A stretch of DNA of 6,101 nucleotides, from contig CAMDRY010000208.1 in NCBI GenBank assembly GCA_945906975.1, positions 1 through 6,101 of the forward strand, in the 5' to 3' direction. Made by a program: the position numbers and the translations under genes. The DNA is from Bordetella parapertussis (GTDB lineage: Bacteria > Pseudomonadota > Gammaproteobacteria > Burkholderiales > SG8-39). Shown piece after piece: positions 1-5,461 of the stretch (position 1 is its first letter; every line of letters starts with the position of its first letter). Below the pieces are notes generated by a model, which saw only the letters and a program-made list of their open reading frames with translations, was not told the origin of the DNA and made no database searches.

Positions 1-54
1 GCACAAGGCTTGCGGATTTGGATGTCATGACGGTCGGCCTTTTCAACAGCGGCA

Positions 55-70
55 GTGACAAAAATGTCAC
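55..70. promoter_or_regulatory. Operator-like palindrome GTGACA-N4-TGTCAC
   Basis: A perfect 6-bp inverted repeat separated by AAAA, in the non-coding region about 290 bp upstream of the binding-protein start. A second palindrome, GTCATGAC at 24-31, lies nearby and shares the TGTCA/TGAC core. The geometry suits a dimeric regulator. It does not fit the CRP/FNR spacing (GTGA and TCAC are 8 apart here, not 6). No regulator gene is in the window, so the assignment rests only on symmetry and location. Confidence 0.35.
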
Positions 71-163
71 GCCAATCTACCGCAAAGCGGCTTCTGGCGG
101 TCATTTAAGGATATTAATCATAATAATTATTGACTGAACACGGGGGCAAGCCCGTTTGGATAT

Positions 164-195
164 CCGCCACTTCAAAGAAAATTTTTTTGAGGCGG
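164..195 (+). other. Bulged hairpin in the leader
   Basis: CCGCC (164-168) pairs with GGCGG (191-195). After a 3-nt bulge, 172-179 pairs with 183-190, including one G-T pair, around a 3-nt loop. The inner stem is A/T-rich (AAAA/TTTT core) and the outer stem is GC. There is no T-run after the stem on the + strand, so it is not a standard terminator. It could be an operator or an RNA leader fold. Confidence 0.3.
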
Positions 196-238
196 TCTGC
201 TGTTCAGGGCTTGATCAGCGCTTCCTTAATTAACTAAC

Positions 239-264
239 GCGCCGGCCGTGGCGAGGGCCGGCGC
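239..264 (+). other. GC-rich perfect 9-bp hairpin in the leader
   Basis: GCGCCGGCC (239-247) and GGCCGGCGC (256-264) form a perfect 9-bp stem around an 8-nt loop. The loop contains the GTG at 248 that would start a longer version of the downstream ORF. Read on the - strand, the stem is followed by GTTAGTTAATTAA, which has only scattered Ts, so a leftward terminator is possible but weak. It lies about 100 bp before the start codon chosen for the binding protein. Confidence 0.4.
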
Positions 265-349
265 ACCGCCCGCGGACAGGCCGCGCACCAGCGCTGTGCC
301 TGCCACCCTGTTTCGCCTGGTTTGTGTAGGATGCGTCTTTTATCCGCTT

Positions 350-353
350 GGAG
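350..353 (+). promoter_or_regulatory. Ribosome binding site (GGAG) for the Tat-type binding protein
   Basis: GGAG lies 8 nt before the ATG at 362. This spacing is near ideal and decides the start. The longer reading from GTG 248 has no such site and would put 38 unrelated residues ahead of the twin-arginine signal. Confidence 0.7.
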
Positions 354-361
354 CCTTGGCC

Positions 362-1354
362 ATGACATCCGATTTCTCCCGTCGCGCATTCCTGAAAACA
401 GCCGGCAAGGGCGCCCTCGCAACGGCGGCTACGACAGTTTCAGGCGGGCTGGGCCTGCTACCGCAGATGGCGCAGGCGCAGGCCTATCCGGCGCAGCAGA
501 TCAAATGGATCATTTACCAGTCACCGGGCGGACTGATAGACACGTCTTCGCGCATGCTGCAGCCCTTTCTTGCCGACCAGGGCATCAACACCGTGTTCGA
601 TTATGTGCGCGGCGCTTCGGGGCGCATCGCCCGCACGCAGCTGTACAAGAGCAAGCCGGACGGCTACGCCATCATGACCGAGGCGATGCCCGAAGAGGTG
701 CTGGGTGAGATCGTCTATGACGCGGAATACAAGACCAAGGAGTTGCAGCCGCTGGTGGGCTGGTTCGTCAACGCCTTCAACCTGTATGTGCGCGCCGATT
801 CGAAAATCCGCAGCTTTGATGACTTCATCAAGACGGCGCGCTCGCAGCGCGTCACGGTGGCCACGCTCGGACAGGGCGGGCCCAGCCATTTGCAGATCAT
901 GCTGCTGCGCTCCAAGCTCAACCTGAACATCGAGCCCATCCCCTTCTCCGGCGGTGCGCCGGCTTATGTGGCGCTCTCGGGCGGGCATGTGGACGTGGCG
1001 ATAGGCGGTTCAAGCACGGCGCGCAACGCCGACAAGGTAACCTTCCTGACGGTGTTTCGCGATGGGCGCGATCCGGCGATACCGGCGGTGCCCACGGCCG
1101 ATGAGTTGGGCCACAAGATCCCGAACATCAACGAGGTGATTTACCTGCAGACCGGGCCGGGCGTGCCGGCCGACCGCATCGCCCGTCTGACGCAAGCAGC
1201 GACCCGGGCGATAGAAAATCCGGAACACGTCGAGAAACAGAAAAAATTCGGCGTCTTCGCCAAGGTCATCACCGCCGCCGAGTTGCGGGCGCAAATCGCC
1301 GAGCGCTACGATTTTGTCAGAGAGTACAAGTCGGAGCTGGTGGAGAAAAAATAG
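362..1354 (+). CDS. Tat-exported tripartite tricarboxylate transporter (TctC/Bug-type) substrate-binding protein
   Basis: A periplasmic solute-binding protein of the Bug/TctC family, 330 residues, a usual length. Residues 6-12 (SRRAFLK) are a textbook twin-arginine motif. A hydrophobic Ala/Gly/Leu stretch follows, and an AQAQA cleavage region ends near residue 41, so export folded through the Tat pathway is likely. The mature chain opens with YPAQQIKWI and a PGG-x-x-D segment (residues about 56-60), the family's first ligand loop. The middle contains TVATLGQGGPSH and GGHVDVAIGG-type stretches typical of the fold. Known Bug proteins bind small carboxylates, amides or aromatic acids; the ligand here is unknown. 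No TctA/TctB membrane subunits are in the window, which is common for Burkholderiales orphan Bug genes. The amidohydrolase 123 bp downstream on the same strand suggests a shared substrate pathway (inference). The start is ATG 362 with a GGAG site. Confidence 0.9.
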   Translation: MTSDFSRRAFLKTAGKGALATAATTVSGGLGLLPQMAQAQAYPAQQIKWIIYQSPGGLIDTSSRMLQPFLADQGINTVFDYVRGASGRIARTQLYKSKPDGYAIMTEAMPEEVLGEIVYDAEYKTKELQPLVGWFVNAFNLYVRADSKIRSFDDFIKTARSQRVTVATLGQGGPSHLQIMLLRSKLNLNIEPIPFSGGAPAYVALSGGHVDVAIGGSSTARNADKVTFLTVFRDGRDPAIPAVPTADELGHKIPNINEVIYLQTGPGVPADRIARLTQAATRAIENPEHVEKQKKFGVFAKVITAAELRAQIAERYDFVREYKSELVEKK

Positions 1355-1477
1355 CCCGCCGCAAGGTGGGAAAACCGCAATGTCATCGGGCATACGCCCG
1401 CCAGGCAAAGCGGGAACACACCCGGTCAGGGCAAAAATTTCGGCCATCGCGAGCGCCGTAACGATTAAAATAAGCGC
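1355..1477 (+). other. Short gap between binding protein and amidohydrolase
   Basis: Non-coding, 123 bp. It holds a small hairpin, CGGGC-ATAC-GCCCG (1387-1400), with no T-run after it, so I do not call a terminator. Just before the amidohydrolase ATG there is an AT-rich patch (1465-1473) and no clear Shine-Dalgarno sequence. Co-transcription of the two genes is possible but not shown by the spacing. Confidence 0.4.
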
Positions 1478-3019
1478 ATGACAAAACTTCTCATTCGCGG
1501 TGCACGCGTGCTGGACCTGGATGGCGATGTGCATATGCCGCCACTCCTGGACATTTTGATCGAAGGTGACAGCATCAGTGCCGTCGGGCCGCATATTTCG
1601 GCCGAGGCGGCCGCGGGCGCCGAGGTCATCGAGGCGCAGGGCAAGCTCGCCATCCCGGGGCTGATCAACTCGCACTTTCACTCCCACGATGTGCTCGCCA
1701 AGGGCTTGATGGAAGACTTGGCGCTGGACTCCTGGAGCATGATGTCGGGCCCGCTTGGCTCGCGCCGCAGCCTGCAAGAGGTGCGCGCCCGCACCCTGCT
1801 TGGCGCCATCGACTGCCTGCGCAACGGCATCACCACGGTGCAGGACTTCAGCAAGTTTGCGCCGGCCAATGAGGAGGTGCTCGACACCATTCTCGACGCC
1901 TATGCCGACGCCGGGATACGCGTCATTTTTTCGGTCACGTTGCGCGACAAGTCGCAGATGGATACGATCCCGTGGATCAGGGAGATTGCGCCGGCGGCAA
2001 TGCACGACGCGATCGGTAACAGCGCCGATGCGCCCGGCCCGCAAATGGATTTTGTCGCCAGCCAGATCAAGCGCGTTGGCGACCGCGCCGGCATGCTGCG
2101 CTGGGCGCTCAGTCCGTCCGCGCCGCAGCGTTGCTCGCCCGGCATGCTCGAGGCGGTTGCGGACTTGTCGAAAAAATTGAATCTGCCGGTCTATACGCAC
2201 GTCTACGAGACGCGGATGCAGCGGGTTTTTGCGCAGCAAGCCCTCGCCGACTACGGCGGCTCGGCGATTCGCATGCTCGAGGCGACCGGCCTGCTCGGCC
2301 CCAATACCAGCATCGCGCACGGCGTCTGGCCGGAGCACGACGAGATCGAACTCATCGGCAAGACCGGCACCAACGTCGTGATCAACATGCTGAGCAACCT
2401 CAAGCTCAAGAGCGGCATCGCGCCGGTGATGGATTACCGCGCCAACGGCGTCAACCTCGCCCTCGGTTGCGATAACTGCAGTTGCAGCGACGTGCAAAGC
2501 CTGATGCAGGTGATGAAACTGTTTTGCCTGCTGACCGCGTCCAGCTCACCCTTTAGCACCGGCGTGACTGCGGTCGACGCCCTGCGCGCCGCCACCGTCG
2601 GCGGTGCGCGCGCAGCCGGCCTGGACAAATCAATCGGCGCAATCAAGCCCGGCTTCAAGGCCGATATCGTGCTGCTCGACCTCTTCGACACGGCCTATGT
2701 GCCCTTCAACAGCGCCGTGCGGCAAGTGGTGTTCGCCGACAGCGGCCGCGCCATCGACTCGGTCATTGTCAATGGCCGCCTGGTGATCGAGAAGCGCAAG
2801 CTGCTGAGCGTGGACGAGGCCGCGCTGCACGAAGAAATCGCCGGCCTGATGCCGGCAGTGCGGACCGAGTTCTCGCGCCTGCGCGAGGGCTACGAAAAGG
2901 CGCAGCCCTACCTCGATGAGGTACAGCGACGGGCATGGGAGGTGCCGTTGAGTGTGCACAGGCACGTTGGTGCACCGGCGACGGTGATGTTGCCCCGGAA
3001 GGGCCGCGGGAAGGTTTAG
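1478..3019 (+). CDS. Metal-dependent amidohydrolase / deaminase (ATZ/TRZ-like, cytosine deaminase-type fold)
   Basis: A cytoplasmic amidohydrolase-superfamily enzyme of 513 residues, somewhat longer than the usual 440-480. The order of parts fits: an N-terminal beta-sandwich strand (LLIRGARVLDLDGD), then PGLINSHFHSH with metal ligands H66 and H68, THVYE with H241 and E244, IAHG with H281, and LGCD with D332. The segment SNLKLKSGIAPV (306-317) is characteristic of the ATZ/TRZ/SAH-deaminase group. The C-terminal PGFKADIVLLD and VNGRLV return to the small sandwich domain. Such enzymes use one metal ion to hydrolyse C-N or C-Cl bonds in amides, purines, pyrimidines or triazines; the substrate here is unknown. 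Unusual: the normal GTDG-x-x-SNN after the last strand reads GCDNCSCSD, adding Cys 331, 334 and 336. The tail after about residue 450 is extra. The start is supported by the canonical N-terminus, though the ribosome site is weak. Confidence 0.9.
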   Translation: MTKLLIRGARVLDLDGDVHMPPLLDILIEGDSISAVGPHISAEAAAGAEVIEAQGKLAIPGLINSHFHSHDVLAKGLMEDLALDSWSMMSGPLGSRRSLQEVRARTLLGAIDCLRNGITTVQDFSKFAPANEEVLDTILDAYADAGIRVIFSVTLRDKSQMDTIPWIREIAPAAMHDAIGNSADAPGPQMDFVASQIKRVGDRAGMLRWALSPSAPQRCSPGMLEAVADLSKKLNLPVYTHVYETRMQRVFAQQALADYGGSAIRMLEATGLLGPNTSIAHGVWPEHDEIELIGKTGTNVVINMLSNLKLKSGIAPVMDYRANGVNLALGCDNCSCSDVQSLMQVMKLFCLLTASSSPFSTGVTAVDALRAATVGGARAAGLDKSIGAIKPGFKADIVLLDLFDTAYVPFNSAVRQVVFADSGRAIDSVIVNGRLVIEKRKLLSVDEAALHEEIAGLMPAVRTEFSRLREGYEKAQPYLDEVQRRAWEVPLSVHRHVGAPATVMLPRKGRGKV

Positions 3020-3160
3020 CTGGGCTAGCAGCGTTAGCCGCGTCAGTCGTAATGGCTGGAGATGCCCGACTGGCGTGGGTTTGCAGGCGATGGCCGGCCC
3101 TCTCGATGCGGTGATTCTTCGCTGTGCGACGCGTGTCTGATTTCTTAGCTTGGGCGGTTT

Positions 3161-3178
3161 CGCCCCCTGCGGGGGGCG
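3161..3178. repeat. GC-rich hairpin in the left arm
   Basis: CGCCCCC (3161-3167) pairs with GGGGGCG (3172-3178) around a 4-nt loop. The right-arm counterpart is at 3720-3737. Part of the nested folds of the large inverted repeat. Confidence 0.6.
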
Positions 3179-3180
3179 AG

Positions 3181-3210
3181 TTACTTCTTTTGCTTCGCCA
3201 AAAGAAGTAA
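3181..3210. repeat. Perfect 12-bp hairpin in the left arm
   Basis: TTACTTCTTTTG (3181-3192) and CAAAAGAAGTAA (3199-3210) pair perfectly around the 6-nt loop CTTCGC. This is the most recognisable module of the element; its right-arm partner at 3691-3714 has drifted in sequence but keeps a stem. No T-run follows, so a terminator role is uncertain. Confidence 0.75.
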
Positions 3211-3325
3211 CCAAGAAAAGGCGACCCGGAGGTGACGGCCCCCGGCTTTCATTAAATCAATCGCTGACTATGTCACGCGGGGGCTGCCCGGCGATGCTCG
3301 CATCCTCGGGCCGGTCCCTAAACTC

Positions 3326-3348
3326 GCCCCACGATAAAACCGTGGGGC
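3326..3348. repeat. 8-bp hairpin with A-rich loop in the left arm
   Basis: GCCCCACG (3326-3333) and CGTGGGGC (3341-3348) pair perfectly around ATAAAAC. At the equivalent place in the right arm a shorter stem, GCCCC-GCA-GGGGC (3596-3608), is found. The hairpin is therefore kept in both arms although its length and loop differ. Confidence 0.65.
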
Positions 3349-3441
3349 TCAGACAACGGGACCGGACTTCTCCCGAGGACGCTGCGCTTCTCGGCGTCCC
3401 CTACGGGACTGAAGGTCAGAGTCAAAATCAAAGTCTAAAAC

Positions 3442-3476
3442 GTCGCTTAGCCAGCAGCGAAGCGCAAGCGAGCGAC
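3442..3476. repeat. Apex of the large inverted repeat
   Basis: GTCGCT (3442-3447) pairs with AGCGAC (3471-3476), enclosing a 23-nt GC-rich apex. This marks the symmetry axis of the 818-bp element; the arms diverge in sequence next to it. Confidence 0.5.
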
Positions 3477-3491
3477 CATCGCATGCCGTCA

Positions 3492-3527
3492 TTTTGCTTT
3501 TGATCTTGCCTTTGACCTTGCCTTTGA
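3492..3527. repeat. Three tandem 12-bp units near the axis
   Basis: Three adjacent 12-bp units, TTTTGCTTTTGA, TCTTGCCTTTGA and CCTTGCCTTTGA. The last two differ at one position. Read on the - strand they give a Gln/Arg/Lys-rich peptide run. The matching part of the left arm (about 3413-3440) has only a degenerate TCAAA-type version, so the copy number differs between arms. This suggests slippage within the repeat. Confidence 0.7.
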
Positions 3528-3595
3528 TTTCGGGGCCCCTGCGGCGCCGCCGAGGAGCGCAGGCGAAGCGGGAGCCTTCCGGTCCCGTTGTCTGA

Positions 3596-3608
3596 GCCCC
3601 GCAGGGGC
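3596..3608. repeat. Short hairpin in the right arm (partner of 3326-3348)
   Basis: GCCCC (3596-3600), GCA loop, GGGGC (3604-3608). It sits inside the best-conserved block of the inverted repeat, opposite the longer left-arm hairpin. Confidence 0.55.
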
Positions 3609-3676
3609 GAGTTCAGGGACCGGCCCGCTTCACCGAGCATCCGAGGGCACCCCGAAGGGGCGGGGTCGGGGGTGTG

Positions 3677-3714
3677 CTTTCTTTGCTTAGCTTTCTTTGC
3701 ACAAGCAAAGAAAG
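3677..3714. repeat. Right-arm hairpin with a duplicated CTTTCTTTGC unit
   Basis: CTTTCTTTGC occurs at 3677-3686 and again at 3691-3700. The second copy pairs perfectly over 10 bp with GCAAAGAAAG (3705-3714) around the ACAA loop. This corresponds to the 12-bp left-arm hairpin at 3181-3210, with an added duplication on this side. Confidence 0.7.
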
Positions 3715-3792
3715 TAAGTCGCCCACCGCAGGGGGCGAAACTACCCAGCTAAAGAATAGAAGCCAGGCTCGCGCAGCGATGAAATATCAAAA

Positions 3793-3819
3793 TGGATTCC
3801 CGCTTTCGCGGGAATGACG
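3793..3819. repeat. dRS3-like palindrome (ATTCCC-N8-GGGAAT), possible gltD terminator
   Basis: ATTCCCGC (3796-3803) and GCGGGAAT (3808-3815) form a perfect 8-bp stem. The 20-bp core fits the Neisseria dRS3 consensus ATTCCC-N8-GGGAAT, and similar TGGATTCCCGC...GCGGGAATGACG units are widespread in proteobacteria. On the - strand the loop is GAAA closed by C-G, a stable GNRA tetraloop, and the stem is followed by CC then ATTTTGATATTT. It could therefore end gltBD transcription, although the T-tract is broken. The left arm of the large element has no counterpart, so this looks like a separate insertion in the right arm. Confidence 0.6.
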
Positions 3820-3840
3820 GTAGTTTTCGATCGCCATCGC

Positions 3841-3871
3841 CTGGAAATGCCCGCCAGTCGGGCATTTCCAG
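3841..3871. terminator. Perfect 13-bp hairpin just downstream of gltD
   Basis: CTGGAAATGCCCG (3841-3853) and CGGGCATTTCCAG (3859-3871) pair perfectly around a 5-nt loop, starting 9 bp past the gltD stop. It forms the outer end of the right arm of the large repeat. The matching left end (3056-3085) keeps only a decayed stem. There is no T-run after it on either strand, so it is a terminator candidate or transcript-end stabiliser rather than a classical intrinsic terminator. Confidence 0.5.
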
Positions 3872-3879
3872 CTGGTCGC

Positions 3880-5346
3880 CTACCTTGGCAGGTCTGACGC
3901 CCCCATCAGGAACTCATCCACTGCCCGTGCGCACTGGCGTCCTTCGCGGATCGCCCACACGACCAGCGACTGGCCGCGCCGCATGTCGCCGGCGGCGAAC
4001 ACCTTGGGCACTGAGGTGGCATAACAGCCCTCGCCGTCGGTGCTCGCCTTGGCGTTGCTGCGCGCGTCTTTCTCCACACCGAAGGCGTCGAGCACGGACT
4101 GCACCGGGCTGACAAAGCCCATGGCGAGCAGCACCAGGTCGGCTTTCATTTCGTGTTCGGAGCCGGGCACTTCCTGCATCTTGCCGTCCTTCCACTCGAC
4201 GCGCGCGGCGATGAGCTTGGTGACTTTGCCGTCCTTGCCTTCGAAGCGCTTGGTGGCGACGGCCCAATCGCGCTCGCAGCCTTCTTCGTGCGAGGACGAG
4301 GTGCGCAGCTTGGTCGGCCAGTAGGGCCAGACGAGGGGCTTGTTCTCGGTCTCGGGGGGTTGCGGCAACAATTCGAATTGCGTCACGCTCGCAGCGCCGT
4401 GACGGTTGCTGGTGCCGACGCAGTCCGAGCCGGTGTCGCCGCCGCCAATGACCACGACGTGCTTGCCGGTGGCCATGGTCTGCGCCTTCACCTTGTCGCC
4501 GGCATTGACCTTGTTTTGCTGCGGCAGGAATTGCATGGCGAAGTACACGCCCTCAAGCTCGCGCCCGGGCACCGGCAGGTCGCGCGGCAGCTCGGCGCCG
4601 CCGGCGATGACCACGGCGTTGAATTCAGCGAGCAGCGTGTCGGGCGAAACCGTGGTCTTGCTGTCGTTGCCAATGGTGGCGGGCAGCGCATCCTTGCCGA
4701 CGAATATGCCGGTGCGGAACTCCACGCCCTCGGCCTGCATCTGCCCGACACGGCGGTCGATATGGGATTTTTCCATTTTGAAATCGGGGATGCCGTAGCG
4801 CAGCAGGCCGCCAATGCGGTCGCTCTTTTCGAACACGACAACGTCGTGACCGACACGCGCCAGCTGCTGCGCAGCAGCGAGACCGGCCGGGCCGGAGCCG
4901 ACGACGGCGATTTTCCTGCCGGTCTTGACGGCGGACGGCTGCGGCACGACCCAGCCGTTTTGCCAGGCCTTGTCGATGATGGCGTGCTCGATCGACTTGA
5001 TGCCCACGGCGTCGTTGTTGATGTTAAGCGTGCAGGCGGCCTCGCAGGGCGCCGGGCAGATGCGGCCGGTGAACTCGGGGAAATTATTGGTCGAGTGCAG
5101 CGTGTCGATCGCGGCCTTCCAGTCCTGCTTGAAAACAAGGTCGTTGAAGTCGGGGATGATGTTGTTGACCGGGCAGCCGGTGGTGCAAAAAGGAATGCCG
5201 CAGTCCATGCAGCGCGCGCCCTGCACCTTGGCTTCTTCGTCGCTCAAATGGACGATGAACTCGTGGTAGTGCTTTTTGCGCGCGACGGGTTCTTCGGCTG
5301 CTTCCTGCAGTCGCTGGTACTCGAGGAATCCGGTTACTTTGCCCAT
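3880..5346 (-). CDS. gltD: Glutamate synthase (NADPH) small subunit
   Basis: The beta subunit of bacterial glutamate synthase, 488 residues, full length for the family. It takes electrons from NADPH through FAD and passes them through iron-sulfur clusters to the large subunit, which makes glutamate from glutamine and 2-oxoglutarate. The N-terminus [12 protein letters not shown] is typical and fixes the start. Cysteines 46, 49, 54 and 58, then 97, 101 and 105 (CPAPCEAAC), match the two [4Fe-4S] sites. GSGPAG (150-155) is the FAD dinucleotide motif and GGGDTGSDC (301-309) the NADPH-side one. FAAGD (450-454) closes the second FAD contact, followed by [13 protein letters not shown]. It lies 115 bp downstream of gltB on the same strand. 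The ribosome site is weak, a purine stretch GAGAGAG ending about 10 nt before ATG. No truncation or missing key residue is seen. Confidence 0.97.
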   Translation of the reverse strand: MGKVTGFLEYQRLQEAAEEPVARKKHYHEFIVHLSDEEAKVQGARCMDCGIPFCTTGCPVNNIIPDFNDLVFKQDWKAAIDTLHSTNNFPEFTGRICPAPCEAACTLNINNDAVGIKSIEHAIIDKAWQNGWVVPQPSAVKTGRKIAVVGSGPAGLAAAQQLARVGHDVVVFEKSDRIGGLLRYGIPDFKMEKSHIDRRVGQMQAEGVEFRTGIFVGKDALPATIGNDSKTTVSPDTLLAEFNAVVIAGGAELPRDLPVPGRELEGVYFAMQFLPQQNKVNAGDKVKAQTMATGKHVVVIGGGDTGSDCVGTSNRHGAASVTQFELLPQPPETENKPLVWPYWPTKLRTSSSHEEGCERDWAVATKRFEGKDGKVTKLIAARVEWKDGKMQEVPGSEHEMKADLVLLAMGFVSPVQSVLDAFGVEKDARSNAKASTDGEGCYATSVPKVFAAGDMRRGQSLVVWAIREGRQCARAVDEFLMGASDLPR

Positions 5347-5372
5347 GTTCGTTCGTCTCTCTCGTGTCTGTC

Positions 5373-5414
5373 GTTGCCGTTGTTGCTGTTGTTGCTAGTG
5401 TTGCTGGTGTTGCC
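5373..5414 (-). repeat. 9-bp tandem repeat in the gltB-gltD spacer
   Basis: On the + strand the units run GTTGCC, GTTGTTGCT, GTTGTTGCT, AGTGTTGCT, GGTGTTGCC: a 9-bp period over 42 bp with two identical adjacent copies. On the transcribed strand this is AGCAAC/CAACAA-rich, A- and C-dominated and expected to stay unfolded. It ends 26 bp before the gltD start. An ATG at 5416 would read it as a Thr/Ala-rich peptide out of frame with gltD; I do not regard that as a gene. Confidence 0.75.
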
Positions 5415-5417
5415 ATC

Positions 5418-5454
5418 GGGCGTCACCGGCGGGGCGAGCCCGCCGTGAACGCCC
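5418..5454 (-). other. Strong imperfect hairpin directly after gltB
   Basis: GGGCG (5418-5422) pairs with CGCCC (5450-5454), TCAC (5423-5426) with GTGA (5445-5448), and GGCGGG (5428-5433) with CCCGCC (5439-5444). That gives 15 bp around a 5-nt loop, with one bulged C (5427) and one bulged A (5449). It starts 7 nt past the gltB stop on the transcribed strand. No T-run follows; instead comes the CAA-rich tandem repeat. Possible roles are protection of the gltB mRNA end, partial termination, or tuning of gltD relative to gltB. Confidence 0.65.
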
Positions 5455-5461
5455 TTCACCT

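Larger units (their letters stand above)
71..361 (+). other. Non-coding leader upstream of the binding-protein gene
   Basis: No coding region is supported here. Positions 101-131 form an AT-rich patch containing the 10-bp palindrome AATAATTATT (122-131). It overlaps a TTGACT hexamer (130-135) that could be a -35 box, but I see no good -10 at 16-18 bp spacing, so no promoter is called. Two hairpins (164-195 and 239-264) follow. The composition shifts from AT-rich to strongly GC-rich at about 238. A promoter and a structured 5' leader for the gene at 362 are plausible but not proven. Confidence 0.4.
3055..3872. repeat. Large imperfect inverted-repeat element (about 818 bp) filling the convergent intergenic gap
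   Basis: The left half reads as the reverse complement of the right half in ordered blocks. 3055-3094 matches the complement of 3833-3872 at 35 of 40 positions. 3157-3179 matches 3719-3741 with one mismatch. 3344-3365 matches 3579-3600 exactly over 22 nt, inside a longer block (3307-3365 with 3579-3627). Weaker matches continue to the axis near 3459. The element begins 36 bp after the amidohydrolase stop and ends 8 bp from the gltD stop. There is no transposase and I see no target-site duplication. Short ORFs in both arms (3150-3503 on +, 3428-3640 on -) share the peptide GRSLNSP because the arms are copies; they do not look like real genes. Related palindromic repeats with TTACTTCTTTTG-type hairpins are, from memory, scattered in Burkholderiales and Xanthomonadales genomes. 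Function unknown. Confidence 0.85.

Noticed and set aside
1..28. A possible divergent gene start on the - strand (ATG at 28, reading MTSKSASLV) with AAGG 9 nt upstream.
   Set aside because: Nine codons before the window edge are too few to support a gene; noted only as something to check in flanking sequence.
1..137. An open frame from the left edge ending at TGA 135-137, possibly the tail of an upstream + strand gene.
   Set aside because: Only 44 codons, ending in an isoleucine run made by AT-rich DNA, with no recognisable motif. It also overlaps the palindromes.
248..361. Upstream extension of the binding protein from GTG 248.
   Set aside because: The 38 extra residues precede the Tat signal, the GTG lies in a hairpin loop, and a good GGAG site supports ATG 362.
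1010..2497. A 495-codon open frame on the - strand opposite the binding protein and amidohydrolase.
   Set aside because: It spans two well-supported genes and their gap, shows no recognisable domain, and is the expected antisense shadow in GC-rich coding DNA.
3150..3503. A 117-codon ORF on the + strand inside the large repeat, and a 70-codon ORF at 3428-3640 on the - strand.
   Set aside because: They are copies of the same arm read from both sides (shared GRSLNSP), low in complexity (SQNQS / QRQGQRQ), and lack ribosome sites. They are best treated as repeat-derived, not genes.
3055..3872. A retron or CRISPR reading of the repeat region.
   Set aside because: There is no reverse transcriptase or cas gene, and no evenly spaced direct repeats with unique spacers; the symmetry is inverted, not direct.
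5084..5416. A 110-codon ORF on the - strand starting at 5416 through the 9-bp repeat and into gltD in another frame.
   Set aside because: No ribosome site, low-complexity Thr/Ala start, and out-of-frame overlap with gltD.
4153..5448. A 431-codon open frame on the + strand opposite gltD.
   Set aside because: gltD is certain on the other strand. This frame is Val/Gly/Ala/Asp-rich without domains and ends in a leucine run made by the 9-bp tandem repeat.
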